Shown: positions 21,934-34,036, counted from the stretch's first letter. The stretch is DNA of 64,000 bases from Garcia nutans (GCA_947685225.1 CANTUV010000024.1:18618001-18682000), one strand, 5' to 3'. Notes: generated from the letters alone by a model not told the origin. Made by a program: numbers and translations.

Positions 21934-24362
21934 TGTAATATCCCAAAGTATACCCTAAAAGTTTTGGCATTATTGTTGTATTTGGATTTAATGTATATGT
22001 TTAAGTGGGAAGATTAAAGATGAGAAGAGAGATGTGTATATGTTGTATATATAGAGATATATACAACATATACAAGTCAAATTACTATATGGTCAAAAGA
22101 AGAAATAATTGATTTTAATTAATTAGTGGAAAATGGAAAATTAATTAATGGAAGAGGATATTTTATAATATTATATTATTTAAAAGTGCTTGATGGAGAT
22201 TTAAAGAGAAGAGTTGACTTGGTTTTGTTCCATTCATTTTGTTCTTCTTCTTTCCTTTTCCTTGGGTTGGCCGGCCATCAAAGAAGCAAGAGAGAAAGAG
22301 AGTTTTGTTTTCCAAGCTCTAAATTGAAGGAAGTTACAAGTGATTAAGTTGGAAATTTGAGAAGTTTCATCAACTTTGGTAAGTTTTCACTTGAATTCCT
22401 TGTTTTATTTTAAGTTGTATTTGAGTTTGATGATTGATTGTGGATAGTGTGAGTATGTTTGATTGTGGTGTGTTTGACAGTGTTGGGTTTAATTGATTGT
22501 GATTTTGGAGTTGAATGGAAGAGTAAGAGTTGTGTTTATGTTATGGTTTTGAATTGGTAATTGATGTCAACATTGAGTTTGATCAATTATTTTTGGTAGA
22601 TCTTCAAGATGTTTGTGTTTAATTAAGTTTAAAGCATATAATACATGAGTTTGGTCCGAAACAGAAGCATTTTGGATGCCACGCCCGTGGCCCTTGGAGG
22701 CCCTTGGGGGTTTTGAGCAAAGTAGGCAGACTTGTTTGTTAACCCACACTCGTGGGGGTTGTGAGGCCACGACCGTGGAGTCCTAGAGAGAGGTGTTGGT
22801 TTATAATTGTATTGGAATTCTTGTGTATCTTTAAATAAGTGTGTATTATTCCTTTTGAATTAGGTGGTGAAGAGGTTAAGTTGCCCTAATCCTAGTAGTG
22901 GAGAATTCTTGGAAGAGGAAGTGTATAGATTGGTGTGAGTTGTTATTGAGGTAAGTACAAACATACATGGTTCCATACATTTACATGATTTTGAGACTTA
23001 ACACATTTGGTTGCAAATGTGTTAAGTAATCTATTATATTGTTGATACATTTGATTAATGCAATGAATTGTATAATGTGGAATATATGATGATCATTCAA
23101 AATATATGTGCAATACAATTGGTTATGATGAATACTTTAATCATAAATTGCTTTAATGTGAATTGTGATATGATGAGATGTGATGCCATTGTGGTTGGCT
23201 ATAATGATTCAAATGAAATAAGTGGGGCATTTTTGCCTAGATGATGATGAATTTAAAATGTATGTCCAATGTAATTGGTTATGTATACTCTATTGATGAG
23301 ATGTGAAGCCATTGTTGTTGGCTATAATGATGCAAATGAGATAATTGAGGCATGGTTGCCTAAATGATGACGAGAAAATGAGAATGAAATTGATAATGAA
23401 ATAATGAATGAATTGTGTGTCTAATGTGTTATTCCATTTTCAGAGTTTTGTTGTTGGTGGCATGCCTAATGGTAACAATCTGTTGAAGCTAGGTTGGATT
23501 TGATCCTTGAAGCCAAGTTGGGTTGAAGTTTAGCATGCTTAACTCCCCTTGAAGCTTGGTTGGGTCTAGTCCTTGAAGCCTAGTTGAGATGTTACAACCC
23601 TTGAAGCTAGGTTGGGTTTGGTTCTTGAAGCCAAGTTGGGTTGATACTTAGCATGCTTTGTTCCCCTTGAAGCTTAGTTAAGCATAATCCTTGAAGCCTA
23701 GTTGGGATAATGATAATGATAAATGTGATAATTAAACCAAAACATTAACTCTGAAAGTTGAATGGCATATTAGTGTCTTTTGGGCCCATGCTTGTCTTTG
23801 TTTAAATGTGATTCATGAATGGTGAAATGAATGAATAATAAGATTCAATGTAAAACTTTGAAGTATGATATTCTTATGTATTGTTTATAATATTTAAAAT
23901 GTGTGACATTGGCATTGCATTGAAATATTTTGTTATTATGGTTTGTACCACTAAGCCATTGGCTTAGCGCGATTGTGGTTCATCGCACAGGTGATAGGGT
24001 AGAGCCAGAGAGTTCATCTAGACCGAGTCGAGTTTAGATTTTGATGTGTTGATTGTGAGCTTAAAGATCAGAGACAAACTACCAAACATGTATAAATTTT
24101 ATGTTTTGTAAACATGGATTTTTGATGTATATGTATTTGTAAATACCGTTACATTTTCCGCTGCGTATCAAATAAACATTTTATCTATTGTACTTTATAA
24201 TATAACTTGAATGTTTTCAAGTTTTCTCATAATATGATTAATTTTAAATGATTTTAAAAATTTTGTTGTTTAATATAAACCGTGGCACTCTTGTATTCGG
24301 TATACGTATATTACATATGTAGTAGTGTGTAGTGTGCGTATACGGGGTATAGGGGTGTTACA
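21934..24362 (+). repeat. Element A 3' LTR
   Basis: TGTAATATCCC ... GGGGTGTTACA. Near-identical to 14617-17067 but 22 bp shorter, mainly because one palindrome (CCACGACCGTGG) present in the 5' LTR at about 15383 is missing near 22690. Followed by the target duplication TTGAT. Confidence 0.96.
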
Positions 24363-24624
24363 TTGATTGTTTCATTTGTTGGTTTCTAGTTACTCGTTAT
24401 TTTTGGAAAATATATTGTTATTGTGGGAATTGATTTTATTGTGGTATATTTGTGTTGTCGTTCAGGTTGGTTTATTGCATTCGGTTGATTAAGCATGTGT
24501 TGCTATAGGTGGATTATGTTTGGTTATGCTTTATCGCTATAATGCCGGCATTTTTGTTAAACTGTATCATGCTATACTTTTGTTATTGAGGAACCTGTTG
24601 ATTTGTTTTGTAGTGTAACCGAAA

Positions 24625-26112
24625 ATGGGCCCTCATAAACAATCATCTTCCCAGCTTCCTACCAAGCGTGCCCGAGGTGAAGGCAGTTCCAACCAACCCG
24701 CTACACGTCCAACTTCTAAATTTATGGCGGCACACAAATGCCTCAGATTTTCAAATGCAGAGGAAAGAAAGCAATTCAAACTTTTCGTCAACAAAGAATG
24801 GTCTGCACCTCGTATCTTAGATTGGGAGGCTATGGAACTGGCTAACATTGCAGCAGATGTTCGAGAATTAATTAATCAACCAGGGTGGGACCAACTATTC
24901 TCTATCAATGAGCCCTCATATCGAGAGCTTACACTGGAATTTTACTGCACCTTCCAGTTCCAGAAAACCAAGGTTTCCATTACTGAGCCAATGATTAAAT
25001 TCAGACTGGGAGGGTAGAGATTCAGCATGAGCATTAATGACCTTGGGGTACATCTCGGGTTATATACTGAAGAGGAAGTACAGACCTTTGATTATCTAAA
25101 CTCCGAGGTGGGTTTTGTTGAGTATGAGGTTGCTCCTCCTCGGATTTGGCAGAATTTTGCACCCATTGCCGATAAGTATCAACCCAAGGTTTCTAAGGCA
25201 TCCAATTTCTAGTCTTTCCCCTGCCGAGTGGTGCACAATATATTAGTTCACACTATTACAGCTCGGCTGAGCAGCACAGGGGTAGTAACCTTGTGAGATC
25301 TATTTTTTCCTGAACTGCATGATGCAGAAGACCCGGTGCAATGTCGCACATGCCATCACCCATTTTTTCTATGAGCAGAAAAAGGAGCATCAGGTACTTT
25401 ACATGGTGGCATATATGTCACAAGACTCGCTCCTCGTCTGGGTGTGTTAGATGGTTGCCTACCAATGACGGTGGATGGTATGCCCAAGTTGTTAGGAATG
25501 GACATGTTGAAGAGACTGAACCGGGAGAAGGTAACTGGGCTGCAGGCCACTCCTATGGATTCAGATGTAACAGAGGCAGCTCCTTCTGCTCCTCCTTCTG
25601 ATATACCACCACCTCCACCGTCAGATTTTCTGGGTACATCCATCGTCGCTGGGCCTTCAACCGCTGCTGCTGCAGCTTCTTCTTCTGCTGGACCTTCTTT
25701 TGTCCAAACTCCTGCATTCCGGGATTGGCGTCAGTCAATTAATGTCGAGTGGGATGATGACAGGAAACCCACATATTTAGAGCGTCAAATTTATAGGATT
25801 GAAGGGAAGATAAGGAATATTGAGCTGAATCAGAATATGATCTTAATCCAGCAGGAAGAGCTGCAACAGCTTTTACAAGACCAGAGCACTTCTTTCCAAG
25901 CCCAGCTGGATCATGAGATCTTGAGACGGCAATGTCTGGAGCAATCCATGTTGGAGTTCTGGCGGTATCAAGGGTTTCACCCTTCGCAACCACCACCTCC
26001 ACCATATCAGCCATCTGCCCATGCACCGGCACCTGCACTTACACCTCAAATTGATGTTTCTGATAATGAGACCGGTAGTGACGATTCCGGCGATGCACCG
26101 ATTTTTGACTAG
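24625..26112 (+). pseudogene. Athila env-like / ORF-1 family protein (element B), broken
   Basis: The extra ORF found between pol and the 3' LTR in Athila elements, of unproven function (often called env-like). ATG at 24625 (MGPHKQSSSQLPTKRARGEG). The conserved block includes LTLEFYCTFQFQ and, after TAG at 25015, FSMSINDLGVHLGLYTEEE. A TAG at 25210 and frameshifts to 25443 follow. The C-terminal part, open from 25444, has a Pro/Ser/Ala-rich stretch, a Gln/Glu-rich helical stretch and an acidic end closing at 26112. No obvious signal peptide or membrane helix is seen. Family call is from recognised conserved motifs. Confidence 0.85.
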
Positions 26113-27411
26113 CCCATAATTTTATTTTATTTTATTTTATTTTCATTTATTTGCTTATTTAATTTCCTTTTTATGTTTCTTTATATTTTATTCCTTTTGG
26201 ACAATTGTTATTTTCTTTACGAACTGTTTCTTTTGTCTATTTCCTTTATTTATGTCTTAACCTTGTTTTTGCATTTTAGATTTTTATTTTGCAGAAAAAA
26301 TCCACCTCACCCTAATCTTGGCACCGTACTCATATTATCCATTCATGGACATGAAAGGGCAGTTTTTTTCTTCTCTCTCTTTATTATTTCCTGTTGTGCA
26401 CACACATTAGGGACAATGTGCATCTTAAGTGTGGGGGAGAGGTATACTTTCTTGATCGAATTTTTACTATTCCATCTTTTCAATTTGATTCATTTGTCTC
26501 AATTAATTTCTGCAAATTATTTTTCTTTTTGGATTTAAGTAAGCTAGATTGTTATAATAAGTGTGATTTGATGTGGTTTCCCTTTATATGTTGAACTAAT
26601 TTGAGATTTCCTAAATGACAATTTCTTGTTAAGATTAACTTAGCGATCTTGATCAATTGCTGAGGATCGATTGTAATAGCTATAGTTAGGTTGTGGATTG
26701 ATAGAAATTGGAACACATCTACAGTTTAAAACCTTATTTACATTTTTGAGCATTATATAATTCCTTAGATTCTTGAGTCGGACTTAGTATGACCCTTAAG
26801 TCTCTAACCCTTGAATTATATATATATAAAATAATAATAATAATAAATAAATAAATAATTCTAATTAAAGGAGCTTTGAAAATTTATCCCTGTTCTGCTG
26901 ATTTTGACTCTCGAATCAAAACAAATGAGTTGGAATCATGAATAGTGCTAGTAGCCATTTGAACGATGATTCTAGCTAAGTAACCGGGGGTCGGCATCAC
27001 AAATGTTTACCTTCGTCTCAAAAGGTTAGTATCAGTTCAAACAAGTCGGGCTCCTTAAAGTATGTATATATATATATGTATATAAAAAAAATTTGAGGGT
27101 TAGAGAACTTAAGAGAAAATTCACATTTTTCGTACTTTGTTCATGGCATTTGGATTTGCTGGAATTTTATGCTCAATCTTTTAACTCTGGATTTTTAGGT
27201 TTTAGGTCTGTGAAATTTTTGTTTTGAAACTTCTTGATTCAGCTGTTATGATTGTGAAATATTTTTTTTGGTTGAGAAAGTGAGGTTTTCTTATTCGAGC
27301 ATTGTCAAAACTTTATTTTTCTTTTTTAATATAGAGGGATTCCATCACTTCTGCTTATTACAGTGATTTAGTTTGCTTGAGGGCAAGCAAAAACTCAAGT
27401 GTGGGGGAATT
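26113..27411 (+). other. Element B 3' UTR with two polypurine-like tracts
   Basis: AT-rich and non-coding. The polypurine tract CAAGTGTGGGGGAATT (27396-27411) abuts the 3' LTR. An earlier copy of the motif, AAGTGTGGGGGAGAGG, is at about 26427-26442. Simple repeats (ATA)n lie near 26818-26860. Confidence 0.8.
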
Positions 27412-28971
27412 TGATAAGTACACAATTGATGATATTTTATTCCTATTTCTTAATATGATTATTATCCAATTGAGTTTAATTTGTTTGTTCAAAGTGTATT
27501 TTAGGGTTAATTTCAGGAATTCTCTGTAATTTGAGGCTTATGGTCATTTTGGAGGAATTAGGGATGAAAGTAGAAGAAAAGAGCAAAATTTATCGATGGA
27601 CACGCCCATAAACACGGGCGTGTCAATAGACGTGCCCTTGATACTGCATCCAGAAGCATTGACATGCCCAGTGACATGGGCATGTCACCGAGCGTGCCCT
27701 ATATACAAACTCGCAGTAGCATTAACACGCCCAGTGACATGGGCATGTCACTGGACATGCCTTATATTCAAAATCACAGTGGCTGTGACACGCCCAGTGA
27801 CATGGGAGTGTCAATGACCGTGTCACCTATGGAAAAGTTGAATTCTTTGCACAGATTGAGGAACAAGTGGGGAACAAGGACTGTGCTTTTGCCAAAAGAA
27901 AGACTAAAGAAAAGAAAAACTTGCCTAAATAATGAAAAAGAAAGATAAAACAAAGAGAATATGGGAGACAAGAGAAAATGGTGTGAGTTGGAAGGTATGG
28001 GGTGTGAGTTGGAAGGTATGAGCTGTGAGCTTGGAAGAGAGTTAAAAAGGAGAAGGAGAAAGGGAGAAGGGGGACCTTTTTTTGGAATAGAAGACAGAGA
28101 ACAGAGACAAGAGAAGAGTTTTAAGCTGAGCTTGAAGAAGGGGATACATCCTATACAAGATCTAAACCAAGAATCAAGGATTGAAGTGAAAAAAAAATAC
28201 AGATTATTCGTCATGGATTGTTTGGTTTCTTTTACTCATTTCTCTAGTTCTGTTTTTCTGATTTTGAATATGAACTAATTCAATCTCTATCTAGATATTG
28301 ATGAACCCTAGCTTATTTGTATGAATTGAATAATTATATTTAGTTGAATCATTTGATTGAGTTGTTTTATTCTTATGATGCTTAATGATTATTTCCAATT
28401 GATAATAGCATGCTTATTGATTGGTTGCCATTTTCATATTATTGACTTGAGAGAGCTTGATATGAATTGATTACTCATAAGGGTTGAGGGTTGATTGGGG
28501 TATTAGAGATAGACCTACAAGATCCTTTGGTTTATAGTTCCTTGTTCTTAATGCAAGACCTATTTAATTGTGTTTGAGAAGAGATTCTGGAATTCTACTT
28601 AGTAATTAGGGATTAATTCACTCAAGAGAGGTTTTAGTCTAATTTAGAGGAATACCAACTCAACTCTATTGAATGATTTAACTGAATTGATTGTTCACAA
28701 ATATTATTGAGGCTAGGGGGATTCAATATCTGGATAGTATTATTATCATCAATCCTTTTTGCACAAAATTTAATTTTCCTTTACTTTCATTTATTAAATT
28801 AGCTGTTTTTAATTACAAAACATCTCAACAACTATTGAATTACTAAACAACAGTTAAGATTTGCACTAGTACTTGACCTTGTGCTCAGTGGAATGATAAC
28901 TCACTCACTACACTATTACTTGGGCGACCTGTGCACTTGCGGTATTGCTATAGCGCAGCTCGCGTGCATCA
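27412..28971 (+). repeat. Element B 3' LTR
   Basis: TGATAAGTACAC ... CGTGCATCA, 1,560 bp, followed by the target duplication GTTTC at 28972-28976. It is complete and holds the 51 bp of U5 end that the 5' LTR lacks. The palindrome array is at about 27598-27825. Confidence 0.95.
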
Positions 28972-28976
28972 GTTTC

Positions 28977-29330
28977 CAACAATTATGCCATGAACAATGT
29001 ACAAAATAACACACAAAGACAAACAAAACAAAAATTAAAGGAAAACTTAAAGATTACCCCACACTTATAAATTACATTGTCCTCAATGGAAACAAGGATA
29101 ATAAAGAAAAAGAGTTAAGGTACAACCTATTTTCCATCGTTCCCTTGTGAGGCAAACTCTAACTTTTCATCACAAACATCAATTGTTCAAAAACAAAATA
29201 CAATATATAAAATAACCAAAAATATAAAGTGCTAACATTAAAAACAAAAACAAAAAAAAACAAAAAAAATATGCTATAACTAAACACAAGAAAGTAAGGA
29301 ATTCTCTCAAAAGATTAGAGCCAATTTGAT
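28977..29330 (-). other. Element C 3' UTR, proximal part
   Basis: Non-coding stretch between the end of C's env-like ORF and the insertion point of B. It carries another AAGTGTGGGGTAA polypurine-like motif (minus strand) at 29055-29067. Confidence 0.8.
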
Positions 29331-30298
29331 CTACGGTGAAGGAGGATGTGATGATGATGCAGCTGAAGGATGGAGGCTCAAAATCTTAGCAAGGTTGCTA
29401 TTGATTTGGTCCAACTGTTGCAAGACCGTAGCATGGTTATGATCGACCTTGCTTTCCAGTGCCTCTATCCTATTAAGTATCTCCTTATTGTCTGGGACCA
29501 GAGCATCTTCATCCAAATCAAGAGAATCCGAGTCGGACTCCTCATGGGCTCGTGTTCTCTTTTGTCTGACCCCCGGTGCATCTGGCTCAGCCGAAGCCAT
29601 CACATAGGCCCCTCCCCTGTTCACAACCATATGCATCTTCTCAAGTGTGGCCAAATCTAACGAATCATTACCCGAAATTTTAGTCATACGGCAGTTACTC
29701 GGGTCAAAATCATCAAGAAGGGCTGTCGCCAATGTGGTAACCAATCCTCCAATGCAAATAGCCCCCTTCTTTGTGTTCACCACATTTTCAAAAACATCGG
29801 CCCACAATAGCCGGCACTAACAGGTATGGCATTACAAGTACAATCTAAGAAAAAGAGCTCACTAATTTCCACTACACCTGGGCATTCCTTCCGTGCAAAG
29901 AACCCACAAGACATAAAGCGATGCAAATACCTTAGAGCGGGATTACTCAATTTTGTTGCCTTGGCCAATTTGGCCACATAAGTTCCCGAGCCCAATGCTC
30001 CCCATGCAAATTGCTGTTTAAAACCCTTAGGTACAGATTTTTCTCCTTGTTGATGGAAACCAAATATAGCATTCAATTGCTCAATACTAACTACACATGA
30101 TTTCCCAAGCAATTTAAAATTCAACCTAGAGCAAATTTTTTGTTCATCTCTTTCAACCTTAAGAGATGTTAAAAATTCAAAAGTAAGCTCTTGAAATTGC
30201 AAAGGTTGAAGGAAGACTAATGTCTCCCACCCAAGGTTTTGAACATAGCTATAAAAATTATCCCTAATATGAAGAGCATTAAGGGATTCATCACTTAC
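29331..30298 (-). pseudogene. Athila env-like ORF of element C, main part
   Basis: Minus strand. It reads from the solo LTR D insertion (30298) through FQELTFEFLTSLKVERDEQ and FKLLGKSCVVSIEQLNAIFG (the same conserved block as in element B), then LRYLHRFMSCGFFARKE. A frameshift near 29800 leads into a second frame (ICIGGLVTTLATALL), an acidic stretch and a predicted coiled-coil-like segment (NRIEALESKVDHNHATVLQQ), with a stop at 29331-29333. The N-terminus is at 31885-32010 on the far side of D, in a compatible frame. Confidence 0.85.
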
Positions 30299-31879
30299 TG
30301 TTGCGCTCTAATTAACTCTACCACAAAGCGTCACTCGCAAGTATACGAGGTAGCTGTAGCAAAGGTGATTGCCCCAAGGTCGTCTCTCAAGGAAGCTAAA
30401 GTAGCTAATTGATTATCAGATTTTAATATCAAGTGATTAATAAATTTAAATTTCTAACAACTAATGAGGAAGATTGATTGAAGTTTAAAACAAATAAAAG
30501 TAAACTGGACTAATGTATTGATTCACTTAATAGAATGGTCTAGGGTTTGCACTTCTCTACTACTTATATGTATGAACGGTTATTCCTCTTAACCAATTTA
30601 ATTTCAAATATTAAATCTCAAGCAACTTAAATAATTGAATAAAGGGAATAAGCTCTCGCATTCAAACCTTTCTCAAATATTCTTGTTACAATTGAAATAA
30701 TCTTTTCCTAGGTTATAGCTCTAATTCACCTAAGTCCCTAATTGAATTGTTCCAGCATTAGACTTCATCTCTCAATCCATCATCTAATACCTAAAACACA
30801 TAATTGGTGGCCAATCAATTATATATTAGAAATAATCCATTCAATAAAGGCTAAAGAAACAATTAAGTCAAGAGTAATAACCAATTCATACAATCATAGC
30901 AGATCCATACAAACCCTAGACTAGATCAAATTAGTTCATAATGCTATCAAACATACTCATCTCATTAAAATTCAAAGAAATCAATTTAGACATGATAATA
31001 TCCATAAATACAATTCCAATGAAATTAAAGAGATAAAGTTCGAGAACAAAAACAAGTTACAAACTTCTTAGCTATTGAAGAATCTCTTGTTCAGAACTTG
31101 CTCGAAGAATGCATCAATGGCAAGAACAATTCTAATCTAAGCTAGTTTAATCCAAAGTGTAATAAAAAATCAAAGAAAACAAGATATGAAACCCTAAAAC
31201 TCTCTTTGACGGCTAAAACAAATCTAAAACTCCCTTTTGAAAACCCCAATTTTCCTATTTATATGAAACCTCCGCTTTAAAAATCCGCTTTGTCTTTGAT
31301 CCATGAGAGACACGTCCAAGTTGGGGGAGACACGGCCGTGTCTGAGGCTCATGGAGGGACACGGCCACAAGCTTGGCCGTGTCCCCTGAAGGTGTCTTCT
31401 ATTGCTTGATTTTCATCTTTGGACTTGAGTGAGACATGGCCAAGCTAACACAACTTGGCCATGTTTGAGCTTTTTTGGAGGGACACGGCCACAAGCTTGG
31501 CCGTGTCCCTTGCTTGTGTCACCTTCTGTGTCTTGTGGCTTCTCTTTAGCTTGGTATGGGACACGGCCACAAGCTTGGCCATGTCCCCTGCATGTGTCAG
31601 CTACTGTCCAATTTTTCCTTCTTCTTGCTTCCTTGGCTTTTTAACCTAAAACAAAACTTGAAACAAACTTTAAACAAGAAGTAAATAAATATTAACTAAC
31701 AAAACATAAACACCACACTAAAAACTAGGACAAAAATGACATAAACACTGAAATAAACTAAAACTACCAAAATTAATGAAAACACTAAATAAACATATTA
31801 AAACTAACAAAATACCTAAAGAAAACAACAATTATCATAACAAATAAGATAAAAATCTACAACAAAAACTAATAAAACA
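30299..31879 (-). repeat. D: solo Athila LTR inserted in the env-like ORF of C
   Basis: 1,581 bp. TGTTGCGCTC ... ATAAAACA on the plus strand, flanked by exact target duplications CTTAC (30294-30298 and 31880-31884). There is no internal sequence, so it is a solo LTR, the usual product of LTR-LTR recombination. It is a diverged relative of the C LTRs. It carries palindromes at 31309-31345, 31358-31383, 31482-31507 and 31560-31585, and a minus-strand TATA box (TATAAATA) at 31256-31263. Confidence 0.95.
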
Positions 31880-32010
31880 CTTACATACCTTGTTGGAAAG
31901 AAACCCCTAGCCAAAAGAGTCGCTCTCTTTGAAGATGAAGAAGATGAAGATGGAGCTGCAGTTGGAGGTTGCCTCCTCTTATGGTGGGACACCATCTTTG
32001 CTCTAGGCAT
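31880..32010 (-). pseudogene. N-terminus of C env-like ORF, cut off by D
   Basis: ATG at 32010 (minus), MPRAKMVSHHKRRQPPTAAP, then a serine run and KRATLLARGFFPTRYV up to the target duplication. The basic, Ser/Pro-rich start resembles that of the B copy (MGPHKQSSSQLPTKR). It resumes at 30298. Confidence 0.8.
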
Positions 32011-32929
32011 GGTGATAGATTTGGAAAATTTTGAAGCTTTAACAGATTTAATTGATTTTTTATGAGAGAAGAAGAAGATTGAACAAGTTGATTCTGGTTT
32101 TGGTGAAGAAAAATGGAGAATTAATGGGAGTTTAGAAGCTTTGAGAAAACAAAAATGGAGGTTTTGGAGAGAAAGAGTCGAGAGAGAGAAAAAGGAGAAA
32201 GGAAAACTAGGGATTTAAATGAAAGAAAAGGGCTAAAACCGTGTTTTTAAACTTGGAAATTGAGGTGACACGACCAAGCTTGGTTTAGCTTGGCCGTGTT
32301 TGATGGGTTTGGAGGGACACGACCAGTGACTTGGCAGTATCCCCTAACCGTGTTTGATACTACAAACAAAAGATTGCAAGACAAAGAAAGGATCATAGGT
32401 ATAAGCTTGGCCGTGTCCATGTGACACGACCAAGCTTGTTGGCCGTGTCCATGTGAGGACTGTGTATTTTTGGGCTCGCCTGACACGGCCAATGGCTTGG
32501 CCGTGTCAAGTGGCAGTGTCCTTCACTGCCATTTTGGCTACTTCTTTTTTTTATCTTTTTTTTATGTCACCAAATCTAAAAGAAATGCAATCCTCTTCCT
32601 TGATTAACCCTGAAACACATTAATAAATAAATAAAAACCGATCAAAGCACCAATTCCATTTATTTAAACCAAACATGAAATCAAAATTGCAGAATATAAA
32701 ATTGTAACTATGAAAAGAAATGCAAACCGATGGGTTGCCTCCCATTTAGCACTTCTTTAATGTCGTGTAGCTGGACATACCGCAAGACTTAAGGATCGTA
32801 GATGAAAGTACTATCGATGATCCTTACTTCTTGGAACCCTTCATTATATGGTTTAACTCTCTATCCATTTACTTTAAAAGTTTCATTAGTTCGAGAGTTA
32901 AGCAATTCTATAGCACCAGAAGGATATAC
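32011..32929 (-). other. Pol-env spacer of element C with palindrome cluster and TATA box
   Basis: No ORF. The palindrome cluster at about 32267-32527 holds GACACGACC, GGCCGTGTC and related arms. On the minus strand the cluster is followed 47 bp later by TTTAAAT (32214-32220) and, about 200 bp on, by the ATG of the env-like ORF. Same order as in the C and D LTR promoters, so a second promoter is plausible. Confidence 0.7.
32214..32220 (-). promoter_or_regulatory. Possible TATA element for C env-like ORF
   Basis: TTTAAAT on the minus strand between the palindrome cluster (ending 32267) and the ATG at 32010. Confidence 0.4.
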
Positions 32930-34036
32930 CTAAGTTATCTCGAAAGGACCACTCCATCGAGACTTGAGTTTTCCTGGAAACAGACGGAGACGAGAATTAA
33001 AAAGCAAAACTTTCATACATGGGCTCAATGTCTTTCGCACTAAAATTCTGTCATGAAGTGCTTTATTGCGGTCCTTATAAATCCTAGAACTCTCATATGC
33101 CTCATTCCTTAGTTCATCTAACTCTGAAATTTGCAGAAAATGTTCTCTCTTTGCCTTTTCCAAAACTAAATTCAGAGTCTTAATTGCCCAATATGCCTTG
33201 TGCTCCAACTCCACTGGTAAATGACAAGCCTTACCAAAAACCAATCGGTATGGACTCATACCCAAAGGAGTCTTGAAAGTAATTCGATATGCCCACAATG
33301 CATCATGCAATCTACTTGCCCAATCCTTCCTTGATAAGTTGACTGTTTTCTCTAGAATTCCTTTGATTTGCTTGTTGGATGTCTCAACTTGTCCTGAAGT
33401 CTGTGGATGGTATGGGGTCGCCACCTTGTGTTTCACACCTGATTTGTGCATTAATTTCTCAAAAAGTTTGTAGCAGAAATGACTTCCCCCATCACTGACT
33501 ATCACTCTTGGCGTGCCAAATCTGCTAAGAATGTATTCCTTCACAAATTTAACAGCCACATTAGCATCATTAGTACGGGTGGGGATTGCCTCCACCCATT
33601 TTGAAACATAATCAACAGCAACTAAAATGTACTCATAGCTAAAAGAATTGGGCAAAGGACCCATGAAGTCTATTCCCCAAACATCAAACAGTTCAACAGC
33701 AATATAAGATTGAAGGGGCATTTCATTCCTCCTTCTAATGTTACCTAATCCTTGACAGCGGTCACAATACTTATAATATTCTTGAGCATCTTTGAATAAA
33801 GTAGGCCAGTAAAATCCACTTTGAAGCACTTTCTCTACAGTCTTTCTCCCTCCAAAATGACCACCACAGTGAAGGTCATGACAAAATTGAAGAACACTCC
33901 GTTGTTCTTCCTCAGATACACACCTGCGAACTATCTCATCTTTGCATATCCGGAATAGGTAAGGTTCATCCCAAAAATAAAATTTACTCATGTGAAAAAA
34001 CCTTTTCTTTTCCTGAAATGACATGTCAGAACACAA
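32930..34036 (-). CDS. Athila integrase of element C, long open frame
   Basis: About 368 open codons, unusual here because every neighbour is broken. Zinc-binding His/Cys (HCGGHFGGRKT ... CDRCQ), catalytic Asp in DVWGIDFMGPLPN, Asp in VIVSDGGSHF, Glu in the helix after QVETSNKQIKGILEKT, then GMSPYRLVFGKACHLPVE and the C-terminal RLFPGKLKSRWSGPFEIT. It is part of a polyprotein, so the first Met is not a true start. The frame before it is lost by a deletion and shift in RNase H, so it cannot be made in the normal way. The stop follows the C-terminal beta-barrel region, slightly short of the B counterpart. Confidence 0.92.
   Translation of the reverse strand: MCSDMSFQEKKRFFHMSKFYFWDEPYLFRICKDEIVRRCVSEEEQRSVLQFCHDLHCGGHFGGRKTVEKVLQSGFYWPTLFKDAQEYYKYCDRCQGLGNIRRRNEMPLQSYIAVELFDVWGIDFMGPLPNSFSYEYILVAVDYVSKWVEAIPTRTNDANVAVKFVKEYILSRFGTPRVIVSDGGSHFCYKLFEKLMHKSGVKHKVATPYHPQTSGQVETSNKQIKGILEKTVNLSRKDWASRLHDALWAYRITFKTPLGMSPYRLVFGKACHLPVELEHKAYWAIKTLNLVLEKAKREHFLQISELDELRNEAYESSRIYKDRNKALHDRILVRKTLSPCMKVLLFNSRLRLFPGKLKSRWSGPFEIT

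Larger units (their letters stand above)
14617..24362 (+). mobile_element. Element A: complete, inactivated Tekay/Del-type chromovirus
   Basis: LTRs 14617-17067 and 21934-24362 are flanked by an exact target duplication TTGAT (14612-14616 and 24363-24367). It lies in the pol-env region of element B. Between them are a tRNA-iMet PBS, gag with CCHC knuckle, protease, RT, RNase H, integrase with chromodomain-like tail, and polypurine tract. The element is 9,746 bp. LTR differences seen by eye are scattered substitutions plus a 22-bp length difference, mostly at the palindrome region (15370-15410 versus 22680-22700). At least eight stops and one frameshift make it non-autonomous. Confidence 0.97.
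6605..28971 (+). mobile_element. Element B: Athila-type LTR retrotransposon carrying nested element A
   Basis: Plus-strand element with LTRs 6605-8113 and 27412-28971, flanked by an exact target duplication GTTTC at 6600-6604 and 28972-28976 inside element C. Order: LTR, tRNA-Asp-type PBS, gag, protease, RT, RNase H, integrase, spacer, env-like ORF, polypurine tract, LTR. Without A and its duplication it is about 12.6 kb. All ORFs carry stops or frameshifts. Confidence 0.95.

Noticed and set aside
26173..26594. Phe-rich ORFs after the env-like gene of B
   Set aside because: T-rich 3' UTR sequence without conserved motifs.
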